Shown: positions 54,897 to 63,985 of the stretch, piece after piece | Layout: the number at the start of each line of letters is the position of its first letter | Position numbering within the stretch: position 1 is the stretch's first letter | From: Didemnitutus sp041906465 | Lineage (GTDB): Bacteria; Verrucomicrobiota; Verrucomicrobiia; Opitutales; Opitutaceae | NCBI GenBank assembly: GCA_041906465.1 | Contig: JAYRJE010000007.1 | Span: forward strand, 124,001 to 188,000 | Reading direction: 5' to 3' | Length of the DNA: 64,000 nt | Notes under the pieces: generated by a model | What the model was told of the DNA's origin: nothing | Database searches by the model: none | The model's input: only the letters and a program-made list of their open reading frames with translations | Position numbers and translations under genes: made by a program

Positions 54897-57128
54897 ATGG
54901 TCGTGGCCGTCCAACCGCTCGCGGGTTTCGAGAAGCTCCTGCACTACCGGGTGCCGGAGTCGCTCGTGGACGACGTGCGCGCGGGCTCGCTCGTGCGGAT
55001 TCCCATCGGCCATCGGCAACACATCGGGCTCGTGCTCGAACGCGATGCGCTGCCGGATGTGCCGCTCGAGAAGTTGAAGCCCATTGCGGGCCTGTTGCAG
55101 GAGTATCCGGCGCTCACGCCGGATCTGCTCGGTCTTGCGCGTTGGATGAGCAGTTATTACGCGGCGCGCATGGATTCCGTCTTCGAGACGATGATTCCCG
55201 GCGCGGTGCGGGCGGGCGCGCGGCTCAAACACGACAAATACCTCGCGCTCGCGCGCGAGCTGACGGTCGAGGAACACGCCGCACTCGCGCGGAAGGCACC
55301 GAAGCAGGCCAAACTCTACGATTTTTTGAAGCAACAGTTCCGGCCGGTGAAAAAATCGCTCGTGCTGCAACGCCTCGACGCGACGGCCGCCGTCGCCGCC
55401 GCGCTGATCAAACACGGCGTCGTGCGCGAGGAACTGCATCACGTCGAACGCGTGGCCTACGCGGACAACTGGAGCGGCGGCGAAGTCGTTTCCAGCCAAG
55501 CGCCGGAGCTGAATTCCGAGCAGGCCGCGGTCGTGGCCTCCGTTGGCGCGAGCCTCGAAAAGCGGAAATTCGCCGTGCATTTGCTCAACGGCGTCACGGG
55601 TTCGGGCAAGACCGAGGTCTATCTGCGCGCCGTCGAGGCCGTGCTCGCCGCCGGCGGCAGCGCGATCTATCTCGTGCCCGAGGTCGCGCTGACTCCGCAA
55701 ACGGTCGCGCGCTTGCGCGGGCGCTTTGAAAGCGCCGGGCACAAGACCGTCGTCTGGCACAGTCATCTCAGCGAAGGCGAGCGGCTCGATGGTTGGACCG
55801 CCCTCGCGTCCGGCCAGGCCCGAGTGGTGGTCGGCGCGCGCTCGGCGGTGTTCGCGCCGGTGCGCGACTTGCGGTTGATCGTCGTCGATGAGGAGCACGA
55901 GCCGGCTTACAAGCAGGACGAGACGCCGCGCTACCACGGGCGCGACGTGGCGGTTTATCGCGCGAAGCTCGCGCACGCCGTTTGCCTGTTGGGCTCGGCG
56001 ACGCCGTCACTCGAGTCGATCGCGAACGTGCGCGCGGGCAAATACGTGCAAGACCGGCTGACCAAGCGCGTCGACGACAAGAAACTCCCGGACATCCAGA
56101 TCGTCGACATGCGCATCGAGGTGATGCGCACCCGCGGAATGGTCACGCTCTCGCGGCTGCTGGTCGATCACATGCACCAGCGTTTCGCGCGGAAGGAGCA
56201 GACGATCCTGTTCATCAACCGACGTGGCTACTCGTCGTCGATGCAGTGCCGCAAGTGCGGCCACGTGGAGGAATGCCCGCATTGCAGCGTGTCGATGACC
56301 TATCATCGCACCGACGAGACGCTGAAATGCCATCTCTGCGGCCACCAGCGTGGCGCGCCTTCGGTGTGCCCCTCGTGCGCTTCGCCGGAAATCCGCTGGC
56401 GCGGACTGGGCACGCAGCGCGTCGAGGAGGCGGTGCGCCGCGTGCTGCCGCGCGCGCGGCTCGAGCGCATGGATGCCGATACCATGTCGAAGAAGCACCG
56501 CTTCCGGCAGATCCTCGGCGACTTTCGCGCGGGCAAAATTGATATTTTGATCGGCACGCAGATGATCGGCAAAGGCCTCGATTTCCCGAATGTCACGCTG
56601 GTGGGGCTGATCGATGCGGACATCTCGATGCACATTCCCGATTTCCGGGCGAACGAGCGGACGTTCCAGCTGCTCGTGCAGGTGGCGGGACGCGCGGGAC
56701 GCGGCGATCGCGCCGGCGAGGTGGTCGTGCAGACGTTCACGCCGCAGGCGGACGCGATTCAGTTCGCGAAGAAGTCGGATTTCGAAGGCTTCGCGGAGGC
56801 GGAGCTGACGATGCGCAAGAATTTCGCTTATCCGCCGTATCGGCATCTCATCCATCACATCTTCCGCGGGCCGAATCCGGAGAAGATCATGTTCTTCGCG
56901 CAGCAGTGGGCGAAGAAGGTCGAGACGGCGCTGGCGGGCGAGATCGAGATTCGCGGCCCGTCGCCCGCGCCGATCGAGAAGGTGAAGGACGAGTATCGGT
57001 TCCAGATTTGGTATTTCACGTATCGCACGGCGAAGGTCGTCGCGGAGCTGGTGAAACTGCAGCAGACGATCGACTGGCCGGCAGACGTCACGCAGGTGCT
57101 CGATGTCGATCCGATGAGTCTGGTGTAA
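54897..57128 (+). CDS. priA: Primosomal replication restart helicase PriA
   Basis: 743 aa from ATG 54897 (MVVAVQPLAGFEKLLHYRVP). N-terminal 3'-binding domain and winged helix, then the helicase core with LLNGVTGSGKTEVYLRAVEA, VDEEHEPAYKQDETPRYHGR and LLGSATPSLESIAN. The zinc-binding insert has CRKCGHVEECPHC and CHLCGHQRGAPSVCPSC, with all eight cysteines. Motifs DADTMSKKHRFRQILGDFR and GTQMIGKGLDFPNV follow, then the C-terminal domain. It restarts stalled replication forks. The 5' part of the frame extends into the Fur gene, but the family N-terminus fixes the start. Confidence 0.96.
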   Translation: MVVAVQPLAGFEKLLHYRVPESLVDDVRAGSLVRIPIGHRQHIGLVLERDALPDVPLEKLKPIAGLLQEYPALTPDLLGLARWMSSYYAARMDSVFETMIPGAVRAGARLKHDKYLALARELTVEEHAALARKAPKQAKLYDFLKQQFRPVKKSLVLQRLDATAAVAAALIKHGVVREELHHVERVAYADNWSGGEVVSSQAPELNSEQAAVVASVGASLEKRKFAVHLLNGVTGSGKTEVYLRAVEAVLAAGGSAIYLVPEVALTPQTVARLRGRFESAGHKTVVWHSHLSEGERLDGWTALASGQARVVVGARSAVFAPVRDLRLIVVDEEHEPAYKQDETPRYHGRDVAVYRAKLAHAVCLLGSATPSLESIANVRAGKYVQDRLTKRVDDKKLPDIQIVDMRIEVMRTRGMVTLSRLLVDHMHQRFARKEQTILFINRRGYSSSMQCRKCGHVEECPHCSVSMTYHRTDETLKCHLCGHQRGAPSVCPSCASPEIRWRGLGTQRVEEAVRRVLPRARLERMDADTMSKKHRFRQILGDFRAGKIDILIGTQMIGKGLDFPNVTLVGLIDADISMHIPDFRANERTFQLLVQVAGRAGRGDRAGEVVVQTFTPQADAIQFAKKSDFEGFAEAELTMRKNFAYPPYRHLIHHIFRGPNPEKIMFFAQQWAKKVETALAGEIEIRGPSPAPIEKVKDEYRFQIWYFTYRTAKVVAELVKLQQTIDWPADVTQVLDVDPMSLV

Positions 57129-57748
57129 TCAGCGCGAAGCCCCCGCGCGCCCATGGATAAGCGTGGCGCATCGCGCCGCATCGCCCAACGCGAGCGCGAG
57201 GCGGCGCGGCCGGAACGCGAGTCGTTCTTCAGCGGCACGATGACCTCGGCGTCAACGCCCCGGGCGCGCGCCATCGGGTAGGAGACGCGGGCGTCTTCGG
57301 GATCCTCGTCCGGGCCGCTCTTGAATGCTTGCGCAAGAATGCCGTCCGCGGGTTCGGTGGCGGGAAAACGGCCTTCGCCGATCAACAGCCGCCCGCGGTG
57401 CCGAGCCGGTCGGGCGACGACTACGGCTCGCCCGTCGATGTCGACCTCCCGTTGGCCGAGGGGCGTGCGGACGATTTTGACGCGCTCCTGCTGCCCGGAG
57501 GCGTGATGAATCCCGACAAGCGGCGCACGATTCCGCGCGCGGTGAGTTTGTGCGCGCCTTGGGGGTGTCGGCAAACCGGTCGCGGCCGTCTGCCGCGGCC
57601 CCTGGATGCTCGCGGACGCACGCGTGGTGCGCGGGTGCCGAGTGGGTGCCGCTTCTTGTGTGTGCCGGACACGGCCGCGGCATGCTTTTGAAAAATCAGA
57701 AGAAAACCTCAGTCGACGGCGCGCGAACCGAGTTGAAACTGCCGGGAC
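57129..57748. other. 620-base stretch without an intact gene
   Basis: Between priA and the DUF1801 gene. The second half holds a decayed pfpI copy (annotated separately). The first half contains short frames only, of which ATG 57153-57281 (42 residues, basic) has no similarity I recognise. No palindrome or terminator with a T-tract follows priA directly. Confidence 0.6.
57400..57690 (+). pseudogene. Decayed PfpI/DJ-1-family protease gene
   Basis: Fragments in successive frames match a PfpI-type protein in the right order. These are GSPVDVDLPLAEGRADDFDA and LLLPGGVMNPDK, then EFVRALG in a second frame. KPVAAVCRGPWMLADARVVR follows, including the Cys region of the nucleophile elbow, and finally AGAEWVPLL in another frame. 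At least three frameshifts, a lost internal segment and the absence of a start show it is a pseudogene. The N-terminal third was not found. The intact family are glutamine amidotransferase-like proteases or glyoxalases. Confidence 0.75.
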
Positions 57749-58168
57749 GTGTCGCACGCTGTGCGCGTGTCCACCCCGCCACGCTCCCCGGCTGGAAAGC
57801 TCGTGCCGCCGGCGCCCTTCCTCGCCGCCCTCGATCATCCTCGGAAGACGGAGATTCTCGCGCTTGACCGTGCCATCCGCGCGGTGGACGAGAAGATCCG
57901 AGCCGGTGTGAAGTGGAATTCGCTGAGTTGGGCCACGTGCGACTACTTCGCGACGGTGTTCCTCCGTTCAACGGAGACCGTGCAAGTCGTCTTGCATTTT
58001 GGCGCGAAGGTGAAGTCCGGTCCGCGCCCATCCCTCAATGACCCGGCGGGGCTGCTGGAGTGGAAGGCGCCTGACCGCGCGCTCGCGACGCTCGGTCAAG
58101 GGGCCGAATTTCGCCAAAATCTGCCGGCGTTCTGCTCTGTCGTTCGGCAGTGGATCGCGCATGTTTGA
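57749..58168 (+). CDS. DUF1801 family protein
   Basis: 139 aa from GTG 57749; another in-frame GTG lies at 57770, and no ATG suits. The DUF1801 (YdhG-like) pattern is visible in FLAALDHPRKTEILALDRAI, KIRAGVKWNSLSWATCDYFA and VVLHFGAKVKSGPRPSLNDP. The family is small, cytoplasmic and of unknown biochemical role. Its position after a decayed gene suggests a rearranged locus. pssA begins 89 bases downstream. Confidence 0.8.
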   Translation: MSHAVRVSTPPRSPAGKLVPPAPFLAALDHPRKTEILALDRAIRAVDEKIRAGVKWNSLSWATCDYFATVFLRSTETVQVVLHFGAKVKSGPRPSLNDPAGLLEWKAPDRALATLGQGAEFRQNLPAFCSVVRQWIAHV

Positions 58169-58257
58169 GATGTGGTCCGGCGGGGCACCGGTCAAACGAA
58201 CCAGCGAATTTCGGGCTGCGGTGGCGGGCGCGGAAGGCGTAGAGTGTGATCCTGTCC

Positions 58258-58887
58258 ATGGCTGAAAATTCTCCCCGTCCCAAACGATTTTCGATGATCC
58301 GCTCGTTCGTCGCTGCGGATATCCTGACGCTAGGCAACGGCGCTTGCGGCAGCGGAGCGGTGCTGGCGGCGATGCAGCACCTCGTCACGCGGGAGCCGCA
58401 CTGGCTGGTGCTGGCCATGGCGCTGTTGCCGGTCGCGCTCGTGCTGGATTTCGCGGACGGTCGCGTCGCACGGTGGCGGCGGAAATCCTCGCTGCTTGGC
58501 GCGGACCTCGACTCGCTTGCCGACGTCATCTCGTTCGGGCTCGCCCCGGCGGCGATCGCCTTCGCCGTCGGCATGCGCGGGGCTCTGGACGTGGTCGTGC
58601 TGCTCTATTTTGTCGCGTGCGGGATCAGTCGTCTGGCGCGCTTCAACGCCACCGCGGCGGCGCTCGCCGACGAATCGGGCAAGGTGAAATATTTCGAAGG
58701 CACGCCGATTCCGACGAGCGTTTTTCTGGTGATGTTCCTTGCCGTGCTGCATTTCACCGGGCGGTTGGCGGAGGGCGTCTGGCTTGGCCAATGGACGATC
58801 GGCGGTCTCGTATTGCATCCGTTGGTCATGCTTTTCGCGCTCAGCGGCAGCGCGATGATCAGCACGATCCGCGTGCCAAAGATCTAG
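58258..58887 (+). CDS. pssA: CDP-diacylglycerol-serine O-phosphatidyltransferase
   Basis: 209 aa from ATG 58258; the GTG at 58246 is less likely. The CDP-alcohol phosphatidyltransferase motif D-G-x2-A-R-x8-G-x3-D-x3-D is intact (DFADGRVARWRRKSSLL then GADLDSLAD, from Asp67). About six to eight hydrophobic segments follow, with FGLAPAAIAF typical of phosphatidylserine synthase type II. It makes phosphatidylserine, the precursor of phosphatidylethanolamine, in the inner membrane. psd is not adjacent. Confidence 0.9.
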   Translation: MAENSPRPKRFSMIRSFVAADILTLGNGACGSGAVLAAMQHLVTREPHWLVLAMALLPVALVLDFADGRVARWRRKSSLLGADLDSLADVISFGLAPAAIAFAVGMRGALDVVVLLYFVACGISRLARFNATAAALADESGKVKYFEGTPIPTSVFLVMFLAVLHFTGRLAEGVWLGQWTIGGLVLHPLVMLFALSGSAMISTIRVPKI

Positions 58888-58919
58888 GCGCCTTTCGAAA
58901 GTGGCCAGCGCAAGAGGGC

Positions 58920-58940
58920 GGGCGCGCTCAAGGCGCGCCC
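58920..58940. terminator. GC hairpin between pssA and the OPT transporter gene
   Basis: The 8-bp stem GGGCGCGC / GCGCGCCC (58920-58927 and 58933-58940) has a TCAAG loop. It lies between two converging genes and could serve as a bidirectional terminator. No T-tract follows on either strand, so it might equally be a repeat like the one at 38039. Confidence 0.45.
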
Positions 58941-58969
58941 CGGCGGTGGATACGGGCGGCGTCAGCGCC

Positions 58970-60802
58970 TTAGGCGGCGATCACGCCGGCGACGATCAGG
59001 ATCGCGATCAAAATGCCCATGAGGCTTTCGCCCGCGATGAGGCCCGACGCGACGGGAACGACGGCCTTGTCGGCAAATTTCGGGGCGAAGCGACGGCAGC
59101 CCTCGGCGAGCGCCGCGCCCAGGAACATGGCGATGCAATTGCTGCCCGGAATGACCATCGCGATGCCGAGACCGGACGGCGAGGGCAGGTAAGCGCGGAG
59201 GCGTTTCGGCGCGAAACGCTCGAGCAAGGCCAGCGCGACGCCGAGCGCGAGTCCGACGACGATCGCCGTGCGCGAGGTCGGATGGAGCGCGCCGATGCCG
59301 TCGGAAAACGCCTTCGATACGCCGGCCCACACGACGCACGAAGGCGCCGGCCAGGCTTCGCCACCGAGCAGGCTCGCGTCGGGAATGATCAGGTTGAACG
59401 CCGGCACGATGACGATGGCGCCCGCAACCACGCCGAAGAGTTGCGCGTAGAACTGATGCCGCGGCTTCGCCCCGAGCAGCCAGCCGGTTTTGAGCGTCGT
59501 GAGCAGGTCGGCCGCGTGCAGGCCGATGCCACCGGTGACGTTCGCCGACATGATGTTGCCGGAGAGATTGCCTGGCGTCATCACGCCGTAGAGCATTTGC
59601 GTGACGGGGCCGAGTGCCTTGGTGGGCGTCACGTCCGTTTCGCCCGTGACGCGCGCGGCTACGAAGCCCATGACGACGGCGAGCGGGACGGCAATCACGG
59701 CGGCCCAGAGCGGAATCTGGAACAGCCACACCATGAGGAAGACCACGAACGGCGCCAGGACGGCGAAGCCGGCGGGGAACCACCATTCCGGGCATTCGAG
59801 CGAGGCGATGCCCTCGTCGGATTTGCGCCCGCCACCGAAAATTCTCGTCAGTCCCGTGAAGGAGCGGGCGATGCTCTTGTAGTCGATCGCGAACGACGTG
59901 AGTCCCGAGGCGACGAGGATGGCGGCGCCGGGCCACAGCGTCCAGGCGACGATGGCTTTGTAGGAGATGGAGGTGATGATACCGCGTTCGACGAGCGAGG
60001 GCGCGAGCACCGCGTAGGTGAGCACGCCGCCGAGCAGGAGCGACCAGCCGGTCTTGAAGCTCATGAGCGCACCGCCGCCGATCAACACGACCTCGGCTTT
60101 GAGGGAGAGCGTCCACTCCGAGAGCTTGTGGCCGGCGAGCTGCAACGGCAGGGGAATCGTGTTCGGAATCCAATGCCAGGCGTCGCGCACCCAGGTGAGC
60201 GCAGCGGCGAACGCGGCGGACCACGCCAGCCACTTGGCCTTGCTGGCGCCGGCACCCGAAGCGGCTTCGTGGATGGAGGCGATCGTCTCCGCGGTGGCCG
60301 TGCCGGTCGGGAACGCGAGGCCTTCCTGATTGATCAGCTGCCGTTTGATCGGAATGGCGGCGAAGACGCCCAGCGCCGCGATGAGCGCGAACCACGCGAT
60401 CATTGAAATCGTGTCGGGGCGCACGGTCGTGACCATGAGCAGCGCGCCGAACGCCGCCATGTTGCCTCCGCCGGTCATGTAGCCCGCGCCCGACGCCACG
60501 GTGGTGAGCGCGTTGTTCTCGAGCACGCCGAGCGGCTTGCGCACGATGCGCGCGGCCTGGAGGAGCTGAAATGCACTGAAGGCGAGAATGCACGCCGTCA
60601 GTGTCACGCCCATGCTCCAGCCGGTTTTGAAGAACACGTAGAGATTCGAAAGGCTCATTGCCGCGCCGATGACCATGCCGATGACGGCGGCTCGAATCGT
60701 GAGATTGGTCGCGCTCGGCTGGTAGGTCTTGCTCAGCCACTCGGCTTCGCGAGGGGAGTCTTGCGGGGCGGGGCGGGGAGCAGCAGCGGCGGTATCCGAC
60801 AT
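58970..60802 (-). CDS. OPT-family oligopeptide transporter
   Basis: 610 aa from ATG 60802 (MSDTAAAAPRPAPQDSPREA). About 14-16 hydrophobic segments, with family stretches such as NLYVFFKTGWSMGVTLTACI, AGYMTGGGNMAAFGALLMV and GEAWPAPSCVVWAGVSKAFS. The family takes up small peptides or metal-peptide complexes with protons; the bacterial subset is less well studied. It is monocistronic and transcribed away from the haemoglobin gene. Confidence 0.92.
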   Translation of the reverse strand: MSDTAAAAPRPAPQDSPREAEWLSKTYQPSATNLTIRAAVIGMVIGAAMSLSNLYVFFKTGWSMGVTLTACILAFSAFQLLQAARIVRKPLGVLENNALTTVASGAGYMTGGGNMAAFGALLMVTTVRPDTISMIAWFALIAALGVFAAIPIKRQLINQEGLAFPTGTATAETIASIHEAASGAGASKAKWLAWSAAFAAALTWVRDAWHWIPNTIPLPLQLAGHKLSEWTLSLKAEVVLIGGGALMSFKTGWSLLLGGVLTYAVLAPSLVERGIITSISYKAIVAWTLWPGAAILVASGLTSFAIDYKSIARSFTGLTRIFGGGRKSDEGIASLECPEWWFPAGFAVLAPFVVFLMVWLFQIPLWAAVIAVPLAVVMGFVAARVTGETDVTPTKALGPVTQMLYGVMTPGNLSGNIMSANVTGGIGLHAADLLTTLKTGWLLGAKPRHQFYAQLFGVVAGAIVIVPAFNLIIPDASLLGGEAWPAPSCVVWAGVSKAFSDGIGALHPTSRTAIVVGLALGVALALLERFAPKRLRAYLPSPSGLGIAMVIPGSNCIAMFLGAALAEGCRRFAPKFADKAVVPVASGLIAGESLMGILIAILIVAGVIAA

Positions 60803-61001
60803 AGGGCGTTTTGCGCCGACGATGCCGCCCGCGCGACTGCGTGCAAGCCCGACGCAGCCTCGCGCGGCAAAATTAGTCAGCCGGCTGACATCAACAGGCT
60901 GCGCGATGGCGCCGGCGTTCGGCATGGTGATTCGTTCGCGCGATGATGAACCGCACGAGACGAGGCCGCAGCGCGAACCTCACGAATCAGCGCGTCGCGC
61001 G

Positions 61002-61415
61002 TCAGTTCGGGGATTGATCCGTGGCGGTGCGTTGCCACGCGATCATGTCGCGCAAGCGCTGGCCGATTTCCTCGGCGGTGCGGATCATCTCTGCGGCCTC
61101 GGTGGGCGGCAGGTGAGCGCGGCAGTTGCGGCGCCACAGATCGAGCCAGGCTTCGAAATGGCGCGCCTCCAAGCCGAGCGGGAAATGCTTTCGCGGCATG
61201 CCGCCCGCGTAGCGCACCGGTCCGCCGGTGACGTTCGACCAGAAATCGGCGATTTTTTCCAGGTGTGCGGGCCAGTCCTCGATTTGCGCGAGGAAGATCG
61301 GTGCGATCTCACGATGCTGGCGCACGTCGGCGTAGAAGTGCCGCAGCAGGAGCATCAGCCGCGGTCGTCCGCCAAGACGAACGAAGAGGGAGTGGTCACG
61401 CGTGGGGACTTCCAT
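61002..61415 (-). CDS. Group III-like truncated haemoglobin
   Basis: 137 aa from ATG 61415. A helical globin of the truncated type: LMLLLRHFYADVRQHREIAP, IADFWSNVTGGPVRYAGGMP, and the proximal His in LEARHFEAWLDLWRRN. The lack of the glycine pairs typical of group I and the FW pair suggest group III. Such proteins bind oxygen or nitric oxide in the cytoplasm. The role here is unknown. It is a single gene with 132 bases before the divergent M20 gene. Confidence 0.85.
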   Translation of the reverse strand: MEVPTRDHSLFVRLGGRPRLMLLLRHFYADVRQHREIAPIFLAQIEDWPAHLEKIADFWSNVTGGPVRYAGGMPRKHFPLGLEARHFEAWLDLWRRNCRAHLPPTEAAEMIRTAEEIGQRLRDMIAWQRTATDQSPN

Positions 61416-61547
61416 GTGCCGAACGAAGCCAGATCGCGGAAATTGTCATCGCAAAACCGGCCGCGGCCTCGAACGCGGGAGCGCGCGAGAAATGCCGTTG
61501 CCGCACCGGGCGCGACCCGCATCGTCGCGGCACACACACTACACACT

Positions 61548-63041
61548 ATGATGCGACGTATTTTGATGTCGGCCGCCATCGTTTTGGCGGGTTGGGTTTC
61601 TTCGGTGCAGGCGAATGAGTCGGCGGATCTGGCCGGGTTGAAGACGGAGATCGCCAGGAATCACGATCGTGCGCTGGCGCGCTTGCGCGAGTGGATCGCT
61701 CATCCGGCGATTGCGGCCGAAGACCGAGGTTTTCCGGACGGCCCCGAACGCATGGCGGCGATGCTCCGCGAGGTGGGCTTTCAACATACGGAAATCATCC
61801 CGACCGACGGCAAGCCGGGCGTGTTTGCCACGCTCGACGCGGGGGCGCCGAAGACCGTCGGCATCTATTTCATGTATGATGTGAAGCAGTTCGATCCGAA
61901 GGAATGGACCTCGCCGCCGCTGGAGGCCGCGCTGGTCGACAAGCCCGGTTACGGCAAAGTCATCGTCGGGCGCGGCGCGGTGAACCAAAAGGGGCCGCAA
62001 TCGGCGTTCCTCGCCGCCATCGAGGCGTTTCGCAACGCGGGGAAGAAGCTGCCGGTGAACCTGGTGCTCGTTGCAGAAGGTGAGGAGGAGATCGGTTCGC
62101 CCCACATTGCGCAAATCGTCCGTCAGCCGCACGTGCAGGCCGCGCTCGCGAAATGCACCGGTGTCTGGATGCCGCACGCGACGCAGGGACTCGACGGCGC
62201 CGTCACGGTGAACCTCGGCGCCAAGGGCGTGATCGAGGTCGAGTTGACCGCGAGCGGCGCAGCGTGGGGCCGCGGCCCGGTGCGCGACGTGCATTCGTCG
62301 TTCAAATCGATGATCGACAGCCCGGTGTGGCGACTCGTGACCGCGCTCAACACGCTCGTCTCGCCCGACGGCAACACGGTGGCCATCGACGGCTGGTTCG
62401 AGCACGTGCGGCCACTCACCGAGCAGGAAAAGGCGATCATTCTCGAGGCCTCGAAGAAACTTTCGGAACGCCAATTCCGCGTCGGCGCCGCGGCGACCAA
62501 ATGGATCGATGACCTGCCGTTCCTCGCGGCGCTCGAACGCTACGTCGCGCAGCCCACGGCGAACATCGAGGGCATCTACGGCGGCTACACGGGACCGGGC
62601 GGGAAGACCGTGCTGCCGCACAAGGCGTCCGCGAAACTCGATTTTCGCCTCGTCCCGAATCAGTCCGCCGAGGAATGCGTCGCGAAACTGAAGGCGCATC
62701 TCGCGAAACGAGGCTACGGCGACATCGAGGTGGATTTCACCGGCGGTTACAGCCCGACCGCGACGCCGGCGGAGGCTCCGCTGATCCAGGCGCAACTCGC
62801 GGTTCTGAAGCGCAACGGCGTGGAGGCCGTGCTCTGGCCGCGGCTCGCCGGCTCCTATCCCGGATACATTTTCACCGACGCTCCGCTCAACCTCGCGGCC
62901 GGGCACTTCGGGCTCGGGCACGGCGGCGGCGCGCACGCGCCGGACGAGTTCTTCGTCATCGAGTCGTCGAATCCGCAGGTGCGCGGCTTCGACGGAATGA
63001 CGCTGTCGCTCGCCGAGTATCTCTACGAATTGGCGAAGTGA
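61548..63041 (+). CDS. M20-like metallo-hydrolase with altered metal ligands
   Basis: 497 aa from ATG 61548 (an adjacent ATG at 61551 is equivalent), with a leader MMRRILMSAAIVLAGWVSSV. M20/M25/M40 layout: catalytic domain, inserted dimerisation domain (about residues 215-350), then the end with LGHGGGAHAPDEFFVIES. The first metal motif, normally GHxD, reads FMYDVK (Met109, Asp111). The bridging Asp of ADxKG reads VNQKGP (Asn146). The Glu-Glu pair in LVAEGEEEIGSPH is kept. Two substituted ligands mean that zinc binding and peptidase activity are in doubt. Periplasmic. It may belong to a distinct subfamily that I cannot confirm. Confidence 0.85.
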   Translation: MMRRILMSAAIVLAGWVSSVQANESADLAGLKTEIARNHDRALARLREWIAHPAIAAEDRGFPDGPERMAAMLREVGFQHTEIIPTDGKPGVFATLDAGAPKTVGIYFMYDVKQFDPKEWTSPPLEAALVDKPGYGKVIVGRGAVNQKGPQSAFLAAIEAFRNAGKKLPVNLVLVAEGEEEIGSPHIAQIVRQPHVQAALAKCTGVWMPHATQGLDGAVTVNLGAKGVIEVELTASGAAWGRGPVRDVHSSFKSMIDSPVWRLVTALNTLVSPDGNTVAIDGWFEHVRPLTEQEKAIILEASKKLSERQFRVGAAATKWIDDLPFLAALERYVAQPTANIEGIYGGYTGPGGKTVLPHKASAKLDFRLVPNQSAEECVAKLKAHLAKRGYGDIEVDFTGGYSPTATPAEAPLIQAQLAVLKRNGVEAVLWPRLAGSYPGYIFTDAPLNLAAGHFGLGHGGGAHAPDEFFVIESSNPQVRGFDGMTLSLAEYLYELAK

Positions 63042-63061
63042 ACGGCCCCGGCGCGCCGTCG

Positions 63062-63985
63062 TCAGACGACGGCGCGTTGCCGCGTGATCTCGCCGGCAAT
63101 TTGGGCGGCGAGACGGGCGTTATTCAGCACGAGGGCGACATTCGCCTCGAGCGAGCGGCCATGGGTCAGCTCGAAGAGGCGTTGCAAGAGAAACGGCGTG
63201 ACCGCCTTCGCGGCGATGCGCCGCTGGCCCGCTTCCGCGAGCGCTTGCTCGATGAAGGGCGAGATGACTTCGCGCGGAATCTCGGCGGACGGCGGGATGG
63301 GATTGGCGACCAGCTGACCGCCCGGCAGGCCGAGGCGTCCGCGCTGCAGATGGGCCGCGGCGATTTCGGCCGGAGCATCAATGCGCAACGGGGCGCGCAG
63401 TCCCGAGCTCCGCGACCAGAAAGCGGGAAACTCATCCTGGCCCACTGCGATCACGGGCACGCCCGACGTCTCGAGCACCTCGAGGGTTTTGGGCAGATCG
63501 AGAATGGCTTTCGCGCCCGCAGCGACGACGGTCACGGCGGTTTCCGCGAGTTCGCGCAGGTCGGCGGAAACATCGAAGCTGAGCTCCGCGCCGCGATGGA
63601 CCCCACCGATGCCGCCGGTGGCGAACACTTCGATGCCGGCGCGACGCGCGCAGATCATGGTTGCGGCGACGGTGGTGGAGCCGGTGCGCTTCAGGGCGAC
63701 GGCCACGGCCAGGTCGGCGCGCGAGAGCTTCATCACGTCCTTCGCCTGAGCGAGCCGCTCCAATTGAGCATCGGACAACCCCACGCAAATCTCTCCCGCC
63801 AGCACGGCGATTGTCGCCGGTGTGGCACCGGCCTCGCGGACGGCCGCCTCGACTTGGCGCGCGGTGGCGACGTTTTGCGGATAGGGCATCCCATGCGTGA
63901 TGATCGTCGACTCCAAGGCCACAATGGGGCGGTTCGCGCGGCGCGCGTCTTGGATCTCGGAGGAAAATTTGACGAGGGGAGACAT
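63062..63985 (-). CDS. psuG: Pseudouridine-5'-phosphate glycosidase
   Basis: 307 aa from ATG 63985 (MSPLVKFSSEIQDARRANRP). Family markers are VALESTIITHGMPYPQNVAT, TVAATMICARRAGIEVFATG and GIGGVHRGAELSFDVSADLR, and the manganese-binding Asp is in this part. It cleaves the C-C bond of pseudouridine 5'-phosphate, giving uracil and ribose 5-phosphate, in the cytoplasm. The kinase partner (psuK) is not in the window, though it may lie upstream beyond its end. It converges with the M20 gene, the stop codons being 20 bases apart. Confidence 0.95.
   Translation of the reverse strand: MSPLVKFSSEIQDARRANRPIVALESTIITHGMPYPQNVATARQVEAAVREAGATPATIAVLAGEICVGLSDAQLERLAQAKDVMKLSRADLAVAVALKRTGSTTVAATMICARRAGIEVFATGGIGGVHRGAELSFDVSADLRELAETAVTVVAAGAKAILDLPKTLEVLETSGVPVIAVGQDEFPAFWSRSSGLRAPLRIDAPAEIAAAHLQRGRLGLPGGQLVANPIPPSAEIPREVISPFIEQALAEAGQRRIAAKAVTPFLLQRLFELTHGRSLEANVALVLNNARLAAQIAGEITRQRAVV

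Noticed and set aside
54880..54900. A CATCGG-CTGGA-CCGATG inverted repeat at the priA start as an operator for Fur.
   Set aside because: The stem is only 6 bp, overlaps the start codon and does not resemble an AT-rich Fur box.
57153..57281. A 42-residue open frame after priA.
   Set aside because: Basic low-complexity composition, no ribosome binding site and no recognisable homologue; likely chance.
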